Of a DNA stretch of 64,000 nucleotides, positions 30,113-39,595 are shown piece by piece. The stretch's first letter is position 1. The number at the start of each line of letters is the position of its first letter. This DNA comes from Agrobacterium rubi TR3 = NBRC 13261 (GTDB lineage: Bacteria > Pseudomonadota > Alphaproteobacteria > Rhizobiales > Rhizobiaceae), in the NCBI RefSeq assembly GCF_000739935.1, contig NZ_BBJU01000012.1, forward strand, positions 183,700 through 247,699, read 5' to 3'. The notes under the pieces were generated by a model, which did not search any database, had not been told where the DNA came from, and worked only from the letters and a program-made list of their open reading frames with translations. Position numbers and translations under genes: made by a program.

Positions 30113-30793
30113 TCACGGGTTCCCGGCGGTATCGGTCAGGATACGGCCATTGGCAAGTTCCAGACGGCTGTCGAAGCGTTGCGCCAACAGCCTGTCATGG
30201 GTGATGACGATGAGTGTCGTGCCGTCTGCCCGCGCCAGATCGACCAGCAGGCGGCCGATGGCCTCGCCATTGTCGGGGTCCAAGCTCGCGGTGGGCTCAT
30301 CGGCGACGATGACACCGGGCTTTCGCAGCAACGCGCGTGCAATCGCCACACGCTGCATCTCGCCGCGCGACATGGTGTCGATGGTCTGATCGGGCCTGCC
30401 GAGACCGGTTTTTTCGAGCAATGCCGCGGCACGCTTGCCGTAGTCACCCGACATAACGCGGCTGAGGCGAACCGGTAGCAGGACGTTTTCGATGGCGGAC
30501 AGGCCAGGCAGAAGATGAAACTCCTGCATGACCAGCCCGACATTTTCGCCGCGCCAGCGATCTCGTCTTGTCTCGCTCAAGCCGGCGATATCCTGATCGC
30601 TCCAGACGACCTTGCCCTCGCGAACCCGTTCCAACCCGGTGATGATATTGACGAAGGTGCTTTTGCCCGAACCGGACGCCCCTGTGATCGCGATCATCTC
30701 ACCGGCTGCGACACTCAAAGCGTCGATGGACAAGACCGGCGTTGCAAGTCCGGGATAGGAGACCGCCAGGCCGGATATGGTCAAAGACAGCAT
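30113..30793 (-). CDS. ABC transporter ATP-binding protein (LolD/MacB type)
   Basis: 226-residue ATPase. Walker A GASGSGKST at residues 38-46, Walker B VIVADEPTASLD, and a divergent signature MSRGEMQR in place of LSGGE. Partner of the permease one base downstream and two bases after the DUF3299-like gene; the three are clearly one transcription unit. Confidence 0.9.
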   Translation of the reverse strand: MLSLTISGLAVSYPGLATPVLSIDALSVAAGEMIAITGASGSGKSTFVNIITGLERVREGKVVWSDQDIAGLSETRRDRWRGENVGLVMQEFHLLPGLSAIENVLLPVRLSRVMSGDYGKRAAALLEKTGLGRPDQTIDTMSRGEMQRVAIARALLRKPGVIVADEPTASLDPDNGEAIGRLLVDLARADGTTLIVITHDRLLAQRFDSRLELANGRILTDTAGNP

Positions 30794-30795
30794 GT

Positions 30796-31260
30796 TTACG
30801 ATACCGAATATTCTGCGTTGCGGATGCGCACGAGGCTGACGAAACCCGTTTCCGGGTCTGTCCAGGAGCCATGTTCCAGCACGCCGGTAACCTCGATCGT
30901 GGTGCTCGGCTGAACGAAGGTCTGTTTTTCCGAGAGGTAGACGACGACGATATTATCGGGCCAGTCGGCATCCGACGAGCAGAAGGGGCAAAGCGCCATG
31001 GGAATTTCCGTCAGTACGAAAAAGGCGGCTTCTGCCTTCAGCGGTGGGGCCATGAAGCCCTTCATGCGGATTTCCTGGCCGGACAACTGCTTGAGTTTAT
31101 CGGAAAACTCCAGCCCCAGCACGCCCACCTTGCCATACATCTCATCAAAGGTGAGCTGCGACGGCGCGGCAGCGGCCTGGCGAGCACTCAGCGACAACAT
31201 GGCCAGACTGGCGAGTTGAAGCGACTGTCTGCGTGTCAGCATGTGGGAAGGATGCGCCAT
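30796..31260 (-). CDS. DUF3299-like exported protein
   Basis: 154 residues. The N-terminus LTRRQSLQLASLAMLSL looks like a Tat signal (RRxSLQL), so export in folded, perhaps metal-loaded, form is possible. The mature part matches the DUF3299 pattern loosely: GQEIRMKGFMAPPL, FFVLTEIPMALCPFC with Cys91/Cys94, and WPDNIVVVYL. GGAGA precedes the ATG at 31260; the frame upstream lacks a good start. First gene of the ATPase/permease unit. Family call is moderate; function is unproven. Confidence 0.7.
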   Translation of the reverse strand: MAHPSHMLTRRQSLQLASLAMLSLSARQAAAAPSQLTFDEMYGKVGVLGLEFSDKLKQLSGQEIRMKGFMAPPLKAEAAFFVLTEIPMALCPFCSSDADWPDNIVVVYLSEKQTFVQPSTTIEVTGVLEHGSWTDPETGFVSLVRIRNAEYSVS

Positions 31261-31353
31261 GACGATCTCCGATTCGACCTGTCCGGATTGTTCTAAAACG
31301 CGGCAATCCGGCCCGCAGGTCGCGAGCCGGATCGTTGTCAACAACCGTCGTAT

Positions 31354-33111
31354 TTACTGCGTCTGCTTTGCCCCGAGCGCAAATGTATCCGCCAGCACGC
31401 GGTAGACGTCGCTCTGTTCCATATAGCCCTTGAACTCTTCCGAGCCTGGGCCTGTGGCCTGGAGAACGATATCGTCGACGGCGTGAACGCCACTATCGCC
31501 ATCCTTTGGAATGTTGCCCTGGACGAAGACGGCACCGGGTACATTCTTATAGGCTTCGTTGGCGATATATTCCTTCTTCTCGTTCTGGATGGCCGGAACG
31601 AAAGGACCATCCATCTTTGGACGGAATGTTTCGTAATGGTCAGGACCATTATTGGCATTCAGGAACAGACGGCGGCTGACGTCGATCCGGTCAGGATAAC
31701 CATCGCCGTCCTTGTCTTCGTAGTTCGGGAAACCGGCTTCGGCATAGGTGCCGACCTTGGCGCGCATTTCATCGCCCGGCTTGTCGTCATCGACGGTGCC
31801 GATGATGGAGACACCGTGCGTGTGGTCGCCGGTGACGACGATCAGCGTATCCGGGTTCTTGGCCGCAAATTCGCGGGCAACGCCAATGGCCTTGTCGAAT
31901 TCGATGGTTTCCATGACAGCGCGATCCCAATCCAGCGGGTGGGACATCTTGTCGATGTTGGCAGCCTCGACCATCAGGAAGAAACCGTCCTGATTTTTGG
32001 ACAGTTCACCAAGGGCCGCCTTCGTCATGTCGACGAGGCCCGGCTGGTTCGGGAACTTGTCGACGGTGCCCTTCTTGAGGAAGTTGCGGTCGAGAACGGT
32101 GTCCATATTGCTGGGGTGGAACAGGCCGAGAAGCTTGCCGGTGTTGGATCCCTCGGCCTTTTCCAGCTCGCTTTTGTCGGTGGCCAGCGTGTAACCGGCA
32201 TCCTTGAACAGCTTGATATAGTCCTTGTCGTCCTTGCGCTTGGAACCGGGGGTGTCCTTGCCGAGGAAGTAGGCCGAACCGCCGCCCAGAACAACGTCGG
32301 GCTTCACATCGAACATCATGCCGGTGATTTCGGCCTTGTCGGCGCGCTTGCGGGTGTGGGAAACAACCGCAGCAGGGGTCGCGTCCTGCAATTCGGACGT
32401 TGTGACGATGCCGATCGACTTCTTGGTCTGACGACGCAGGGCTTCTGCCATCGTTTCGACCCTTGGGTCGTCAAGGCTTGCAGGCGTGCGGTCACCATAA
32501 ACGCCCAGTGCATTCACAGCGGTCTTGTGGCCGGTCATATAGGCCGACATGGTGTTGGCGCTATCGGTTGCGACAGCTTCCGTAGACGATGTGCCGATGA
32601 AGGCCATGCGGTCCATCTCGTCCATGTTGAGGCGGCCGTTCGCCTTGCCTTCGGTCATGCCCTTGGACATGATGCGGGCCGCCGTGCGGTGCGCAACAGA
32701 CAGGCCATCGCCCAGCAGGAAGATGATGTTCTTGGCCTTTGGCGTTTCAGGGGTGCCGTAAACCGTCCATGTGACGTTTTTGGTTTCGGAACCGGCGGAC
32801 ACCTCGACCTTGTAATCGCCGGCCTTGGCAATCTTGAGGCCGCGCAGAATGACGGCAGAGCCGAGAACCTTGTCTTCCTTGCCCTTTTCTTCTGCCGTGA
32901 ACGTCACGTCGGAGCCGAAGAGGGTCTTGTAATCCTGACCATTGACCGTGATCTTGACATCTTCGGGCTTTACGACTGTCTTGAACTCGACTTTGAAATC
33001 AAAAGGCGAGCCGGACAGAATCGTCGCGCGATCCAGGGGATAGACGGTGGCGGCCTGTGCGGCACCTGCAAGAACGGTGGTTGTGACAAGCAGCGCGAGA
33101 AATTTGCGCAT
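31354..33111 (-). CDS. phoA: Alkaline phosphatase (PhoA family)
   Basis: 585-residue periplasmic phosphomonoesterase that needs zinc and magnesium. A Sec signal peptide ends AGAAQA at residue 20. A beta-rich region (20-120) precedes the catalytic fold: LLGDG metal motif with Asp135, catalytic Ser184 in ATDSANT, and the C-terminal VVTGDHTHG metal motif. The extra N-terminal domain is absent from E. coli PhoA. A Pho box lies 58 bp upstream. The next genes on the strand are the candidate zinc transporter. Confidence 0.9.
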   Translation of the reverse strand: MRKFLALLVTTTVLAGAAQAATVYPLDRATILSGSPFDFKVEFKTVVKPEDVKITVNGQDYKTLFGSDVTFTAEEKGKEDKVLGSAVILRGLKIAKAGDYKVEVSAGSETKNVTWTVYGTPETPKAKNIIFLLGDGLSVAHRTAARIMSKGMTEGKANGRLNMDEMDRMAFIGTSSTEAVATDSANTMSAYMTGHKTAVNALGVYGDRTPASLDDPRVETMAEALRRQTKKSIGIVTTSELQDATPAAVVSHTRKRADKAEITGMMFDVKPDVVLGGGSAYFLGKDTPGSKRKDDKDYIKLFKDAGYTLATDKSELEKAEGSNTGKLLGLFHPSNMDTVLDRNFLKKGTVDKFPNQPGLVDMTKAALGELSKNQDGFFLMVEAANIDKMSHPLDWDRAVMETIEFDKAIGVAREFAAKNPDTLIVVTGDHTHGVSIIGTVDDDKPGDEMRAKVGTYAEAGFPNYEDKDGDGYPDRIDVSRRLFLNANNGPDHYETFRPKMDGPFVPAIQNEKKEYIANEAYKNVPGAVFVQGNIPKDGDSGVHAVDDIVLQATGPGSEEFKGYMEQSDVYRVLADTFALGAKQTQ

Positions 33112-33152
33112 GGGAACCTCGCGGGATGGGTGTTGGGTTGAAGATATACTCG

Positions 33153-33186
33153 CCTATAAGGACCGCCCATGACAGAGACGTGACGG
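33153..33186 (-). promoter_or_regulatory. Pho box and -10 element of phoA
   Basis: Minus strand CCGTCAC-N4-CTGTCAT (33169-33186), two 7-bp PhoB half-sites with an 11-bp period (one perfect, one with 5 of 7 bases), followed 10 bp downstream by TATAGG (33153-33158). PhoB boxes replace the -35 at this spacing, so phosphate-starvation control is expected. Confidence 0.75.
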
Positions 33187-33321
33187 TTTTCACGGATTTG
33201 CCGCGAACACCCAAACCCTCATATTTCTTGTATTCGGACGCTCTCAGGGCGCTTGGATGTGCCTCATTCGATTATGAAGGCTTCATTTCCATATTTTTGC
33301 ACCTCTCATCGGCGCTATCGC

Positions 33322-33350
33322 CTTGCAGCCTGAAAAATCGCTCCTTATAT
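33322..33350 (+). promoter_or_regulatory. RpoH (sigma-32) promoter of dnaK
   Basis: CTTG (33322-33325), 18-bp spacer, CTTATAT (33344-33350), matching the alphaproteobacterial heat-shock pattern CTTG-N17/18-CYTAT-T. Predicted start near 33357, about 105 nt before dnaK. The rest of the 351-bp phoA-dnaK gap holds the divergent Pho promoter and nothing else recognised. Confidence 0.75.
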
Positions 33351-33462
33351 ACCCCGCAGACCAGCAGAAATGCTGACAAAACCGGAAGACCATCCAAGTC
33401 AAGGAGTTGTCAGTGGAATGCCTCCCGGGGTTCCGACAACTCGCTTCAAGGAGAGAAGAAAA

Positions 33463-35367
33463 ATGGCAAAAGTAATCGGTATCGACCTTGGCACGACCAA
33501 TTCCTGCGTTGCAGTGATGGACGGCAAGGACACCAAAGTTATTGAAAACGCGGAAGGTGCACGCACGACCCCTTCCATGGTTGCATTCAGCGACGATGGC
33601 GAGCGTCTGGTCGGCCAGCCTGCAAAGCGTCAGGCCGTCACCAACCCGACCAACACTCTGTTTGCCGTCAAGCGCCTGATCGGCCGCCGTTACGAAGATC
33701 CGACCGTCGAAAAGGACAAGGGCCTCGTTCCGTTCGAGATCGTCAAGGGCGACAATGGCGACGCCTGGGTTCAGGCACAGGGCAAGGGCTACTCCCCTTC
33801 GCAGATTTCCGCCATGATTCTTCAGAAGATGAAGGAAACGGCCGAATCCTATCTCGGCGAGAAGGTCGAAAAGGCCGTTATCACCGTTCCAGCCTACTTT
33901 AACGACGCACAGCGTCAGGCCACCAAGGATGCAGGCCGCATCGCTGGTCTTGAAGTTCTGCGCATCATCAACGAGCCGACCGCAGCTGCCTTGGCTTATG
34001 GCCTCGACAAGACGGAAGGTAAGACGATTGCCGTTTACGACTTGGGCGGCGGTACCTTCGATATTTCCGTTCTGGAAATCGGCGACGGCGTGTTCGAAGT
34101 GAAGTCCACCAATGGCGATACCTTCCTTGGCGGTGAAGACTTCGACATGCGTCTGGTCGAATATCTGGCCGGTGAGTTCAAGAAGGATCAGGGCATTGAT
34201 CTCAAGGGCGACAAGCTTGCGCTTCAGCGCCTGAAGGAAGCTGCCGAAAAGGCAAAGATCGAACTGTCCTCTTCGCAGCAGACCGAAATCAACCTGCCCT
34301 TCATCACCGCTGATGCAACCGGTCCTAAGCACCTGACGCTGAAGCTGACGCGTGCCAAGTTCGAAAGCCTGGTCGATGACCTGGTTCAGCGTACTGTTGC
34401 ACCGTGCAAGGCAGCCTTGAAGGATGCTGGAGTCACCGCAGCCGAGATCGACGAAGTCGTTCTCGTCGGTGGTATGAGCCGCATGCCGAAGGTTCAGGAA
34501 GTCGTCAAGCAGCTGTTTGGCAAGGAGCCGCATAAGGGTGTGAACCCGGATGAAGTGGTTGCCATGGGTGCCGCCATTCAGGCCGGTGTTCTGCAGGGTG
34601 ACGTGAAGGACGTTCTGCTTCTCGACGTAACACCGCTGTCGCTCGGCATCGAAACGCTGGGTGGTGTCTTCACCCGTCTGATCGACCGTAACACGACGAT
34701 CCCGACGAAGAAGAGCCAGACCTTCTCGACAGCCGAAGACAACCAGTCTGCCGTGACCATCCGCGTTTCCCAGGGTGAGCGCGAAATGGCGCAGGACAAC
34801 AAGCTTCTCGGCCAGTTCGACCTCGTCGGCCTGCCACCATCGCCACGTGGCGTTCCGCAGATCGAAGTCACCTTCGATATCGACGCCAACGGCATCGTGC
34901 AGGTTTCGGCCAAGGACAAGGGCACCGGCAAGGAACAGCAGATCCGCATCCAGGCATCTGGTGGTCTGTCCGACGCCGACATCGACAAGATGGTGAAGGA
35001 CGCCGAGGCCAATGCCGAAGCCGACAAGAAGCGTCGTGCCGGTGTGGAAGCCAAGAACCAGGCCGAAAGCCTGATCCACTCCTCCGAGAAATCGGTCAAG
35101 GAGTATGGTGACAAGGTTTCTGAAACGGACCGCAAGGCCATCGAAGATGCGATCGCTGCGCTGAAGACATCGGTTGAGGCCTCCGAGCCTGACGCCGACG
35201 ACATTCAGGCCAAGACTCAGACCCTCATGGAAGTCTCCATGAAGCTTGGTCAGGCCGTCTACGAAGCCCAGCAGGCTGAAAGCGGCGAAGGCGCTGCCGA
35301 AGGTCACAAGGATGACGTGGTCGATGCAGACTACGAGGAAATCAAGGACGACAAGAAGTCCGCATAA
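33463..35367 (+). CDS. dnaK: Molecular chaperone DnaK (Hsp70)
   Basis: 634-residue ATP-dependent chaperone. The N-terminal ATPase begins [15 protein letters not shown], the second phosphate loop is [16 protein letters not shown], the linker [15 protein letters not shown] leads into the substrate domain, and the C-terminus ends in an acidic tail. AAGGAGAG lies 8 nt before the ATG at 33463. dnaJ follows 86 bp downstream. Confidence 0.98.
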   Translation: MAKVIGIDLGTTNSCVAVMDGKDTKVIENAEGARTTPSMVAFSDDGERLVGQPAKRQAVTNPTNTLFAVKRLIGRRYEDPTVEKDKGLVPFEIVKGDNGDAWVQAQGKGYSPSQISAMILQKMKETAESYLGEKVEKAVITVPAYFNDAQRQATKDAGRIAGLEVLRIINEPTAAALAYGLDKTEGKTIAVYDLGGGTFDISVLEIGDGVFEVKSTNGDTFLGGEDFDMRLVEYLAGEFKKDQGIDLKGDKLALQRLKEAAEKAKIELSSSQQTEINLPFITADATGPKHLTLKLTRAKFESLVDDLVQRTVAPCKAALKDAGVTAAEIDEVVLVGGMSRMPKVQEVVKQLFGKEPHKGVNPDEVVAMGAAIQAGVLQGDVKDVLLLDVTPLSLGIETLGGVFTRLIDRNTTIPTKKSQTFSTAEDNQSAVTIRVSQGEREMAQDNKLLGQFDLVGLPPSPRGVPQIEVTFDIDANGIVQVSAKDKGTGKEQQIRIQASGGLSDADIDKMVKDAEANAEADKKRRAGVEAKNQAESLIHSSEKSVKEYGDKVSETDRKAIEDAIAALKTSVEASEPDADDIQAKTQTLMEVSMKLGQAVYEAQQAESGEGAAEGHKDDVVDADYEEIKDDKKSA

Positions 35368-35453
35368 GCGTGGCTCTTGAACTCCAATTGATGCTTGACT
35401 GAAATCCGGCTGCCTCGTGCAGCCGGAAATCCATTTCCGGGGCTTGTTAATTA

Positions 35454-36587
35454 ATGGCGAAAGCAGACTTTTACGAAACACTTGGCGTCGGCAGGACAGC
35501 TGACGAAAAAGAGCTGAAAAGCGCCTTCCGCAAACTCGCGATGAAATATCATCCGGACAAGAATCCTGGTGACGCCGAGTCTGAGAAGAAATTCAAAGAA
35601 CTCAACGAAGCCTATGAGACACTGAAAGACCCGCAGAAGCGGGCCGCCTATGACCGCTTCGGTCACGCGGCCTTCGAGCAAGGCGGCATGGGCAATGCGG
35701 GCGGCGGCTTCAGCGGCGGTGCCAGCGGTGGTTTCTCCGACATCTTCGAAGACATCTTCGGCGAGATGATGGGTGGCGGACGTGCGCGTCGCTCCAGCGG
35801 CGGCCGCGAACGCGGCGCCGATCTGCGCTACAACATGGAGATATCGCTGGAAGAGGCCTTCGCGGGCAAGACGGCGCAAATCCGTGTGCCGACCTCGATT
35901 ACCTGCGACGTCTGCACCGGTTCCGGCGCAAAACCCGGCACACAGCCGAAGACCTGTGCCACCTGCCAGGGCTCCGGTCGTGTGCGTGCGGCGCAAGGTT
36001 TCTTCTCGGTGGAACGCACCTGCCCGACCTGTCACGGTCGCGGCCAGACGATCACCGATCCTTGCGTGAAGTGCCATGGTCAGGGCCGTGTGACGGAAGA
36101 GCGGTCGTTGTCGGTCAATATTCCAGCCGGTATCGAAGACGGTACGCGCATTCGCCTTCAGGGCGAAGGCGAGGCAGGCATGCGCGGTGGCCCCTCGGGC
36201 GATCTCTACATCTTCCTGTCGGTGCGACCGCACGAGTTTTTCCAGCGTGACGGGGCCGATCTCTACTGCGCCGTGCCGATCTCGATGACGACGGCGGCCC
36301 TTGGCGGCACCTTCGATGTGACGACGCTGGATGGCACGAAGTCGCGCGTGACGGTGCCTGAGGGCACGCAGGCCGGAAAGCAGTTCCGTCTGAAGGGTAA
36401 GGGAATGCCGGTTCTGCGGTCTGCGCAGCAGGGTGATCTCTATATCCAGATTCAGATCGAAACACCGCAGAAGCTGACAAAGCGTCAGCGGGAATTGTTG
36501 CAGGAATTCGATGAACTGTCGTCCAAGGACAACAACCCTGAATCCACCGGCTTCTTCGCCCGGATGAAGGAATTCTTCGACGGTTGA
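35454..36587 (+). CDS. dnaJ: Chaperone protein DnaJ (Hsp40)
   Basis: 377-residue co-chaperone. J domain with HPD at residues 33-35, glycine/phenylalanine-rich linker ([18 protein letters not shown]), and a zinc-finger region of four CxxCxGxG repeats at about 150-210, then the C-terminal peptide-binding barrels. Full family length. A bidirectional terminator follows. Confidence 0.97.
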   Translation: MAKADFYETLGVGRTADEKELKSAFRKLAMKYHPDKNPGDAESEKKFKELNEAYETLKDPQKRAAYDRFGHAAFEQGGMGNAGGGFSGGASGGFSDIFEDIFGEMMGGGRARRSSGGRERGADLRYNMEISLEEAFAGKTAQIRVPTSITCDVCTGSGAKPGTQPKTCATCQGSGRVRAAQGFFSVERTCPTCHGRGQTITDPCVKCHGQGRVTEERSLSVNIPAGIEDGTRIRLQGEGEAGMRGGPSGDLYIFLSVRPHEFFQRDGADLYCAVPISMTTAALGGTFDVTTLDGTKSRVTVPEGTQAGKQFRLKGKGMPVLRSAQQGDLYIQIQIETPQKLTKRQRELLQEFDELSSKDNNPESTGFFARMKEFFDG

Positions 36588-36604
36588 TGCTGTCGAAACG
36601 TCAA

Positions 36605-36642
36605 AAAAAAGCCGCGCTTCGAAAAGAATGCGCGGCTTTTTT
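36605..36642. terminator. Bidirectional terminator between dnaJ and the DUF924 gene
   Basis: AAAAAAGCCGCGC-N12-GCGCGGCTTTTTT. A/T runs flank the stem on both strands, so it can stop dnaJ (plus) and the DUF924 gene (minus). Confidence 0.9.
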
Positions 36643-36663
36643 ATGCGGTAATGTCAGGCCAGA

Positions 36664-37215
36664 TCAGCCCGCAAACCCGCCCTCTTCCAGAAAGCGTTTT
36701 TCATCCGCCGTGCTCTCTCGCAAAAGAATATCGTTGCGATGCGGGAAGCGACCGAAGCGTTCGATGATGTCGCGATGCTCGATGGCAAAAGGCAGATAAC
36801 GCTCGCCCAGAGGTTCGCACAGCTTGCAGCATAGATGCTGGTCTTCGAGGTCTTCCGAATGCATCAAAGGGAGATAGAAGAAGATGGGAAGCTCTGGATC
36901 GATTGTCTTGTCATGGCCGCGCCGCAGGGCCTCTTGGGTGTAGCGGCGGGCGAGCGGGTCTGTCGCATACATATGCGCCGTGCCGCGAAAGCAGTTGCGG
37001 GGAAACTGGTCCAGCAGCAACTGCAGCGCAAGACTGCTTTCCGCGTCCTCGAACCATGTCTCCAACTCGCGCCGTGCGGCTGCGAAATGCAAATCCTGGA
37101 AACGATCATGGAACGTCGCGTCGAATTGGGCGTCCTTGTCGAACCACTTTTCGGGTCCGGCATCTTTCCAAAACGCCATAACGTCAGAAGCGGACGTAGC
37201 GATGCCTTTGCTCAT
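36664..37215 (-). CDS. DUF924 family protein
   Basis: 183-residue cytoplasmic protein of the DUF924/TPR-like family. Family landmarks are VMAFWKDAGPEKWF near the N-terminus, LLLDQFPRNCFRG in the middle and the end RFPHRNDILLRESTADEKRFLE. Its function is not established. GGAGAGCGCC precedes the ATG, and SlyX lies 10 bp upstream on the same strand. Confidence 0.88.
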   Translation of the reverse strand: MSKGIATSASDVMAFWKDAGPEKWFDKDAQFDATFHDRFQDLHFAAARRELETWFEDAESSLALQLLLDQFPRNCFRGTAHMYATDPLARRYTQEALRRGHDKTIDPELPIFFYLPLMHSEDLEDQHLCCKLCEPLGERYLPFAIEHRDIIERFGRFPHRNDILLRESTADEKRFLEEGGFAG

Positions 37216-37225
37216 GGCGCTCTCC

Positions 37226-37438
37226 TCAATAATGCGGTGGCTTGGTAATAGCGGGGGCTTCGAGCGATTGTTCCTCGAGGTTCAGGAACCTGTCGGTCAG
37301 CCGATCCAGCTTGGCGCGGGTCTGCTCGACGACTTTCCACTGCTCTGTCAGTTGATCGGACAGTTCTTCGATGGTCTTTGCCTGATGCGCCACGGTCTCT
37401 TCGAGCGCAATGATACGGTTTTCGCTGTCGTCGGCCAT
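37226..37438 (-). CDS. slyX: SlyX family protein
   Basis: 70-residue predicted coiled-coil protein. The heptad-rich stretch IIALEETVAHQAKTIEELSD and the C-terminal PPHY ending are SlyX hallmarks. Function unknown. ATG at 37438 follows GAGGAGAGACCC; an upstream extension to 37495 is not conserved. Probably co-transcribed with the DUF924 gene. Confidence 0.85.
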   Translation of the reverse strand: MADDSENRIIALEETVAHQAKTIEELSDQLTEQWKVVEQTRAKLDRLTDRFLNLEEQSLEAPAITKPPHY

Positions 37439-37546
37439 GGGTCTCTCCTCGTCAATGCCCTGCTTTGCCAGCTTTATATCCCGCAAACAAGACAAAGGCC
37501 GGACATGAAGCCCGGCCGTTGATGATTTCCGTGGTGTGATGGTGGG

Positions 37547-39052
37547 TCAGTCTTCTTCCTGGAAGACCTCTTCGCGCTTTTTCTTCACACTGGGCAGGAA
37601 GACGACGACCAGAACCGCCAGTGCGATCAAGAGCAACGTTGCGCTGATGGGGCGGGTGACGAAGGTCGTCGCGTCGCCGCGCGACAGGATCATCGCACGC
37701 CGCAGGTTTTCTTCCAGAAGCGGCCCCAGAACGAAGCCCAGCAGAAGCGGTGCCGGTTCGCAGCGCAGTTTGACGAGCGCATAGCCGATGAGCCCGAAGA
37801 AGGCGACGGCATAGAGGTCGTAGACGTTGGAGTTGACGCTGTAGACCCCGATGGCACAGAAGGCCATGATGATGGGGAACAGCACGTAGTATGGGATGGT
37901 CAGCAGCTTCACCCACAGCCCGATCAGCGGCAGGTTGAGGACGACTAGCATCAGGTTGCCGATCCACATGGACGCGATGATGCCCCAGAACAGAGCGGGC
38001 TGTTCGGTGGCGACATTGGGTCCGGGGACGATGCCCTGGATGATCATGGCACCGATCATCAGCGCCATGACCGGGTTGGCGGGAATGCCAAGCGTCAGAA
38101 GCGGAATGAACGAGGTCTGTGCACCGGCATTGTTGGCCGATTCAGGACCAGCCACACCGGCGATAGCGCCATGGCCGAACTCTTCCGGATGCTTCGACAC
38201 GCGCTTTTCGACCGTGTAGGACGCAAAGGCCGCAAGAATCGCACCGCCACCGGGCAGGATGCCCAGCGCCGAGCCAATGGCCGTACCGCGCAGAACGGGG
38301 CCGATCATCTGCTTGAAGTCTTCCTTGCTGGGCAGAAGGCCGCTGACCTTTGCCATCAAGACGGAGCGTGTCTTTTCGTTTTCGAGGTTTCTTAAGATTT
38401 CAGCAATGCCGAAAACACCGACAGCAACGGCCACGAAGTTCAGGCCATCGGCATATTCGCGGATGCCCAGCGTGAAGCGTGGCGTACCACTGTAGATATC
38501 GGTACCGACGAGACCCAAGAGCAGGCCCAGGACCACCATAGCCAGCGCCTTGATGATGGAGCCGTGGGCCAGCGCGATGGAGGACACGAGGCCGACCACC
38601 ATCAGCGAGAAATATTCGGCAGCGCCGAATTCCAGAGCGATGGCCGTCAGCGGTGGTGCAAAGACGGCGACGAGGAAAGTCGAAACCGTGCCGGCGAAGA
38701 ACGAGCCGAGTGCTGCGACCGAAAGTGCCACGCCCGCCTTGCCCTTGCGCGCCATCTGGTAGCCATCGATGGCGGTGACGGCGGACGAGGATTCGCCCGG
38801 CATGTTGATGAGGATCGCCGTGGTCGAGCCGCCATATTGCGCGCCGTAGTAGATACCCGCGAGCATGATGAGCGAAGAGACCGGCTCCAGCTGGAAGGTG
38901 ATCGGCAGCAGCATGGCAATGGTTGCCGTGGCACCGATGCCGGGCAACACGCCGATCAGGGTGCCCAGCAGCACTCCGATGAGGCAGAAGAACAGATTGT
39001 CGATAGAGGTTGCGGTGGAAAAACCCAGCGCGAGATTATTGAACAGTTCCAT
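37547..39052 (-). CDS. tctA: Tripartite tricarboxylate transporter, large membrane subunit
   Basis: 501-residue TctA-family protein with 11-12 hydrophobic segments and conserved loops GVLPGIGATATIAMLLP and GVLPGGGAILAAF-like ILPGGGAILAAFASY. It forms the ion-coupled channel for citrate-like acids captured by TctC. Two ATGs (39055, 39052) are possible; the second has better spacing to GAGG. Last gene of tctCBA. Confidence 0.93.
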   Translation of the reverse strand: MELFNNLALGFSTATSIDNLFFCLIGVLLGTLIGVLPGIGATATIAMLLPITFQLEPVSSLIMLAGIYYGAQYGGSTTAILINMPGESSSAVTAIDGYQMARKGKAGVALSVAALGSFFAGTVSTFLVAVFAPPLTAIALEFGAAEYFSLMVVGLVSSIALAHGSIIKALAMVVLGLLLGLVGTDIYSGTPRFTLGIREYADGLNFVAVAVGVFGIAEILRNLENEKTRSVLMAKVSGLLPSKEDFKQMIGPVLRGTAIGSALGILPGGGAILAAFASYTVEKRVSKHPEEFGHGAIAGVAGPESANNAGAQTSFIPLLTLGIPANPVMALMIGAMIIQGIVPGPNVATEQPALFWGIIASMWIGNLMLVVLNLPLIGLWVKLLTIPYYVLFPIIMAFCAIGVYSVNSNVYDLYAVAFFGLIGYALVKLRCEPAPLLLGFVLGPLLEENLRRAMILSRGDATTFVTRPISATLLLIALAVLVVVFLPSVKKKREEVFQEED

Positions 39053-39060
39053 CATGCACC

Positions 39061-39522
39061 TCAGAAATTGAGCCAGGGGCCGAAGCGCTGGAAGGGCAGA
39101 CCAAGACCGTAGTCGAAGACTGCGACGGAAAAGATGGTGATGCCGATGGACAGAATGACGGCCATCAGCGGTTTCATCTTATGCGATGCAAAGGATGCGA
39201 TCAGTGCGCTGATGAAGAGTGCCGTGACGAAACCAAGCCCACGCACCGTCATGCCGAAGAAGATCGGTGCTGGCAGAATGAGGAAAATACCACGCCACGC
39301 GATGGGGCCGAGCGGTTCGCCCTGAACCTTGCCAGCCCGCACGAGGATGAGTGTGCCGAGCCCGACGAGGATGAGCGACAGCACCAGCGGGAAATAGCCG
39401 GGGCCCATGCGAAATGCCGTTCCCAGTTCCAGCCCGTAGGATTGCCAGGCAAAGAAAATGCCGAGCAGAATGAAAAAGGCGCCACAAATCGCCTCTGTTG
39501 CGTCGAAAGAAAGTGATTTCAT
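39061..39522 (-). CDS. tctB: Tripartite tricarboxylate transporter, small membrane subunit
   Basis: 153 residues with four hydrophobic segments, the TctB layout (AICGAFFILLGIFFAWQSYG; GPGYFPLVLSLILVGLG). A GGGGG purine run lies 8 nt before the ATG at 39522. Eight bases separate its stop from tctA. Confidence 0.9.
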   Translation of the reverse strand: MKSLSFDATEAICGAFFILLGIFFAWQSYGLELGTAFRMGPGYFPLVLSLILVGLGTLILVRAGKVQGEPLGPIAWRGIFLILPAPIFFGMTVRGLGFVTALFISALIASFASHKMKPLMAVILSIGITIFSVAVFDYGLGLPFQRFGPWLNF

Positions 39523-39595
39523 GTGTGTGTCCCCCCGCTGGCGAGTGAAAACCGGTGGCATGGAAACACCACCGGTCGATTGCGTGCGCGCAGAC

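Noticed and set aside
31261..31353. Zur box upstream of the DUF3299-like gene
   Set aside because: No AT-rich inverted repeat of the Zur type is visible in the 93-bp gap.
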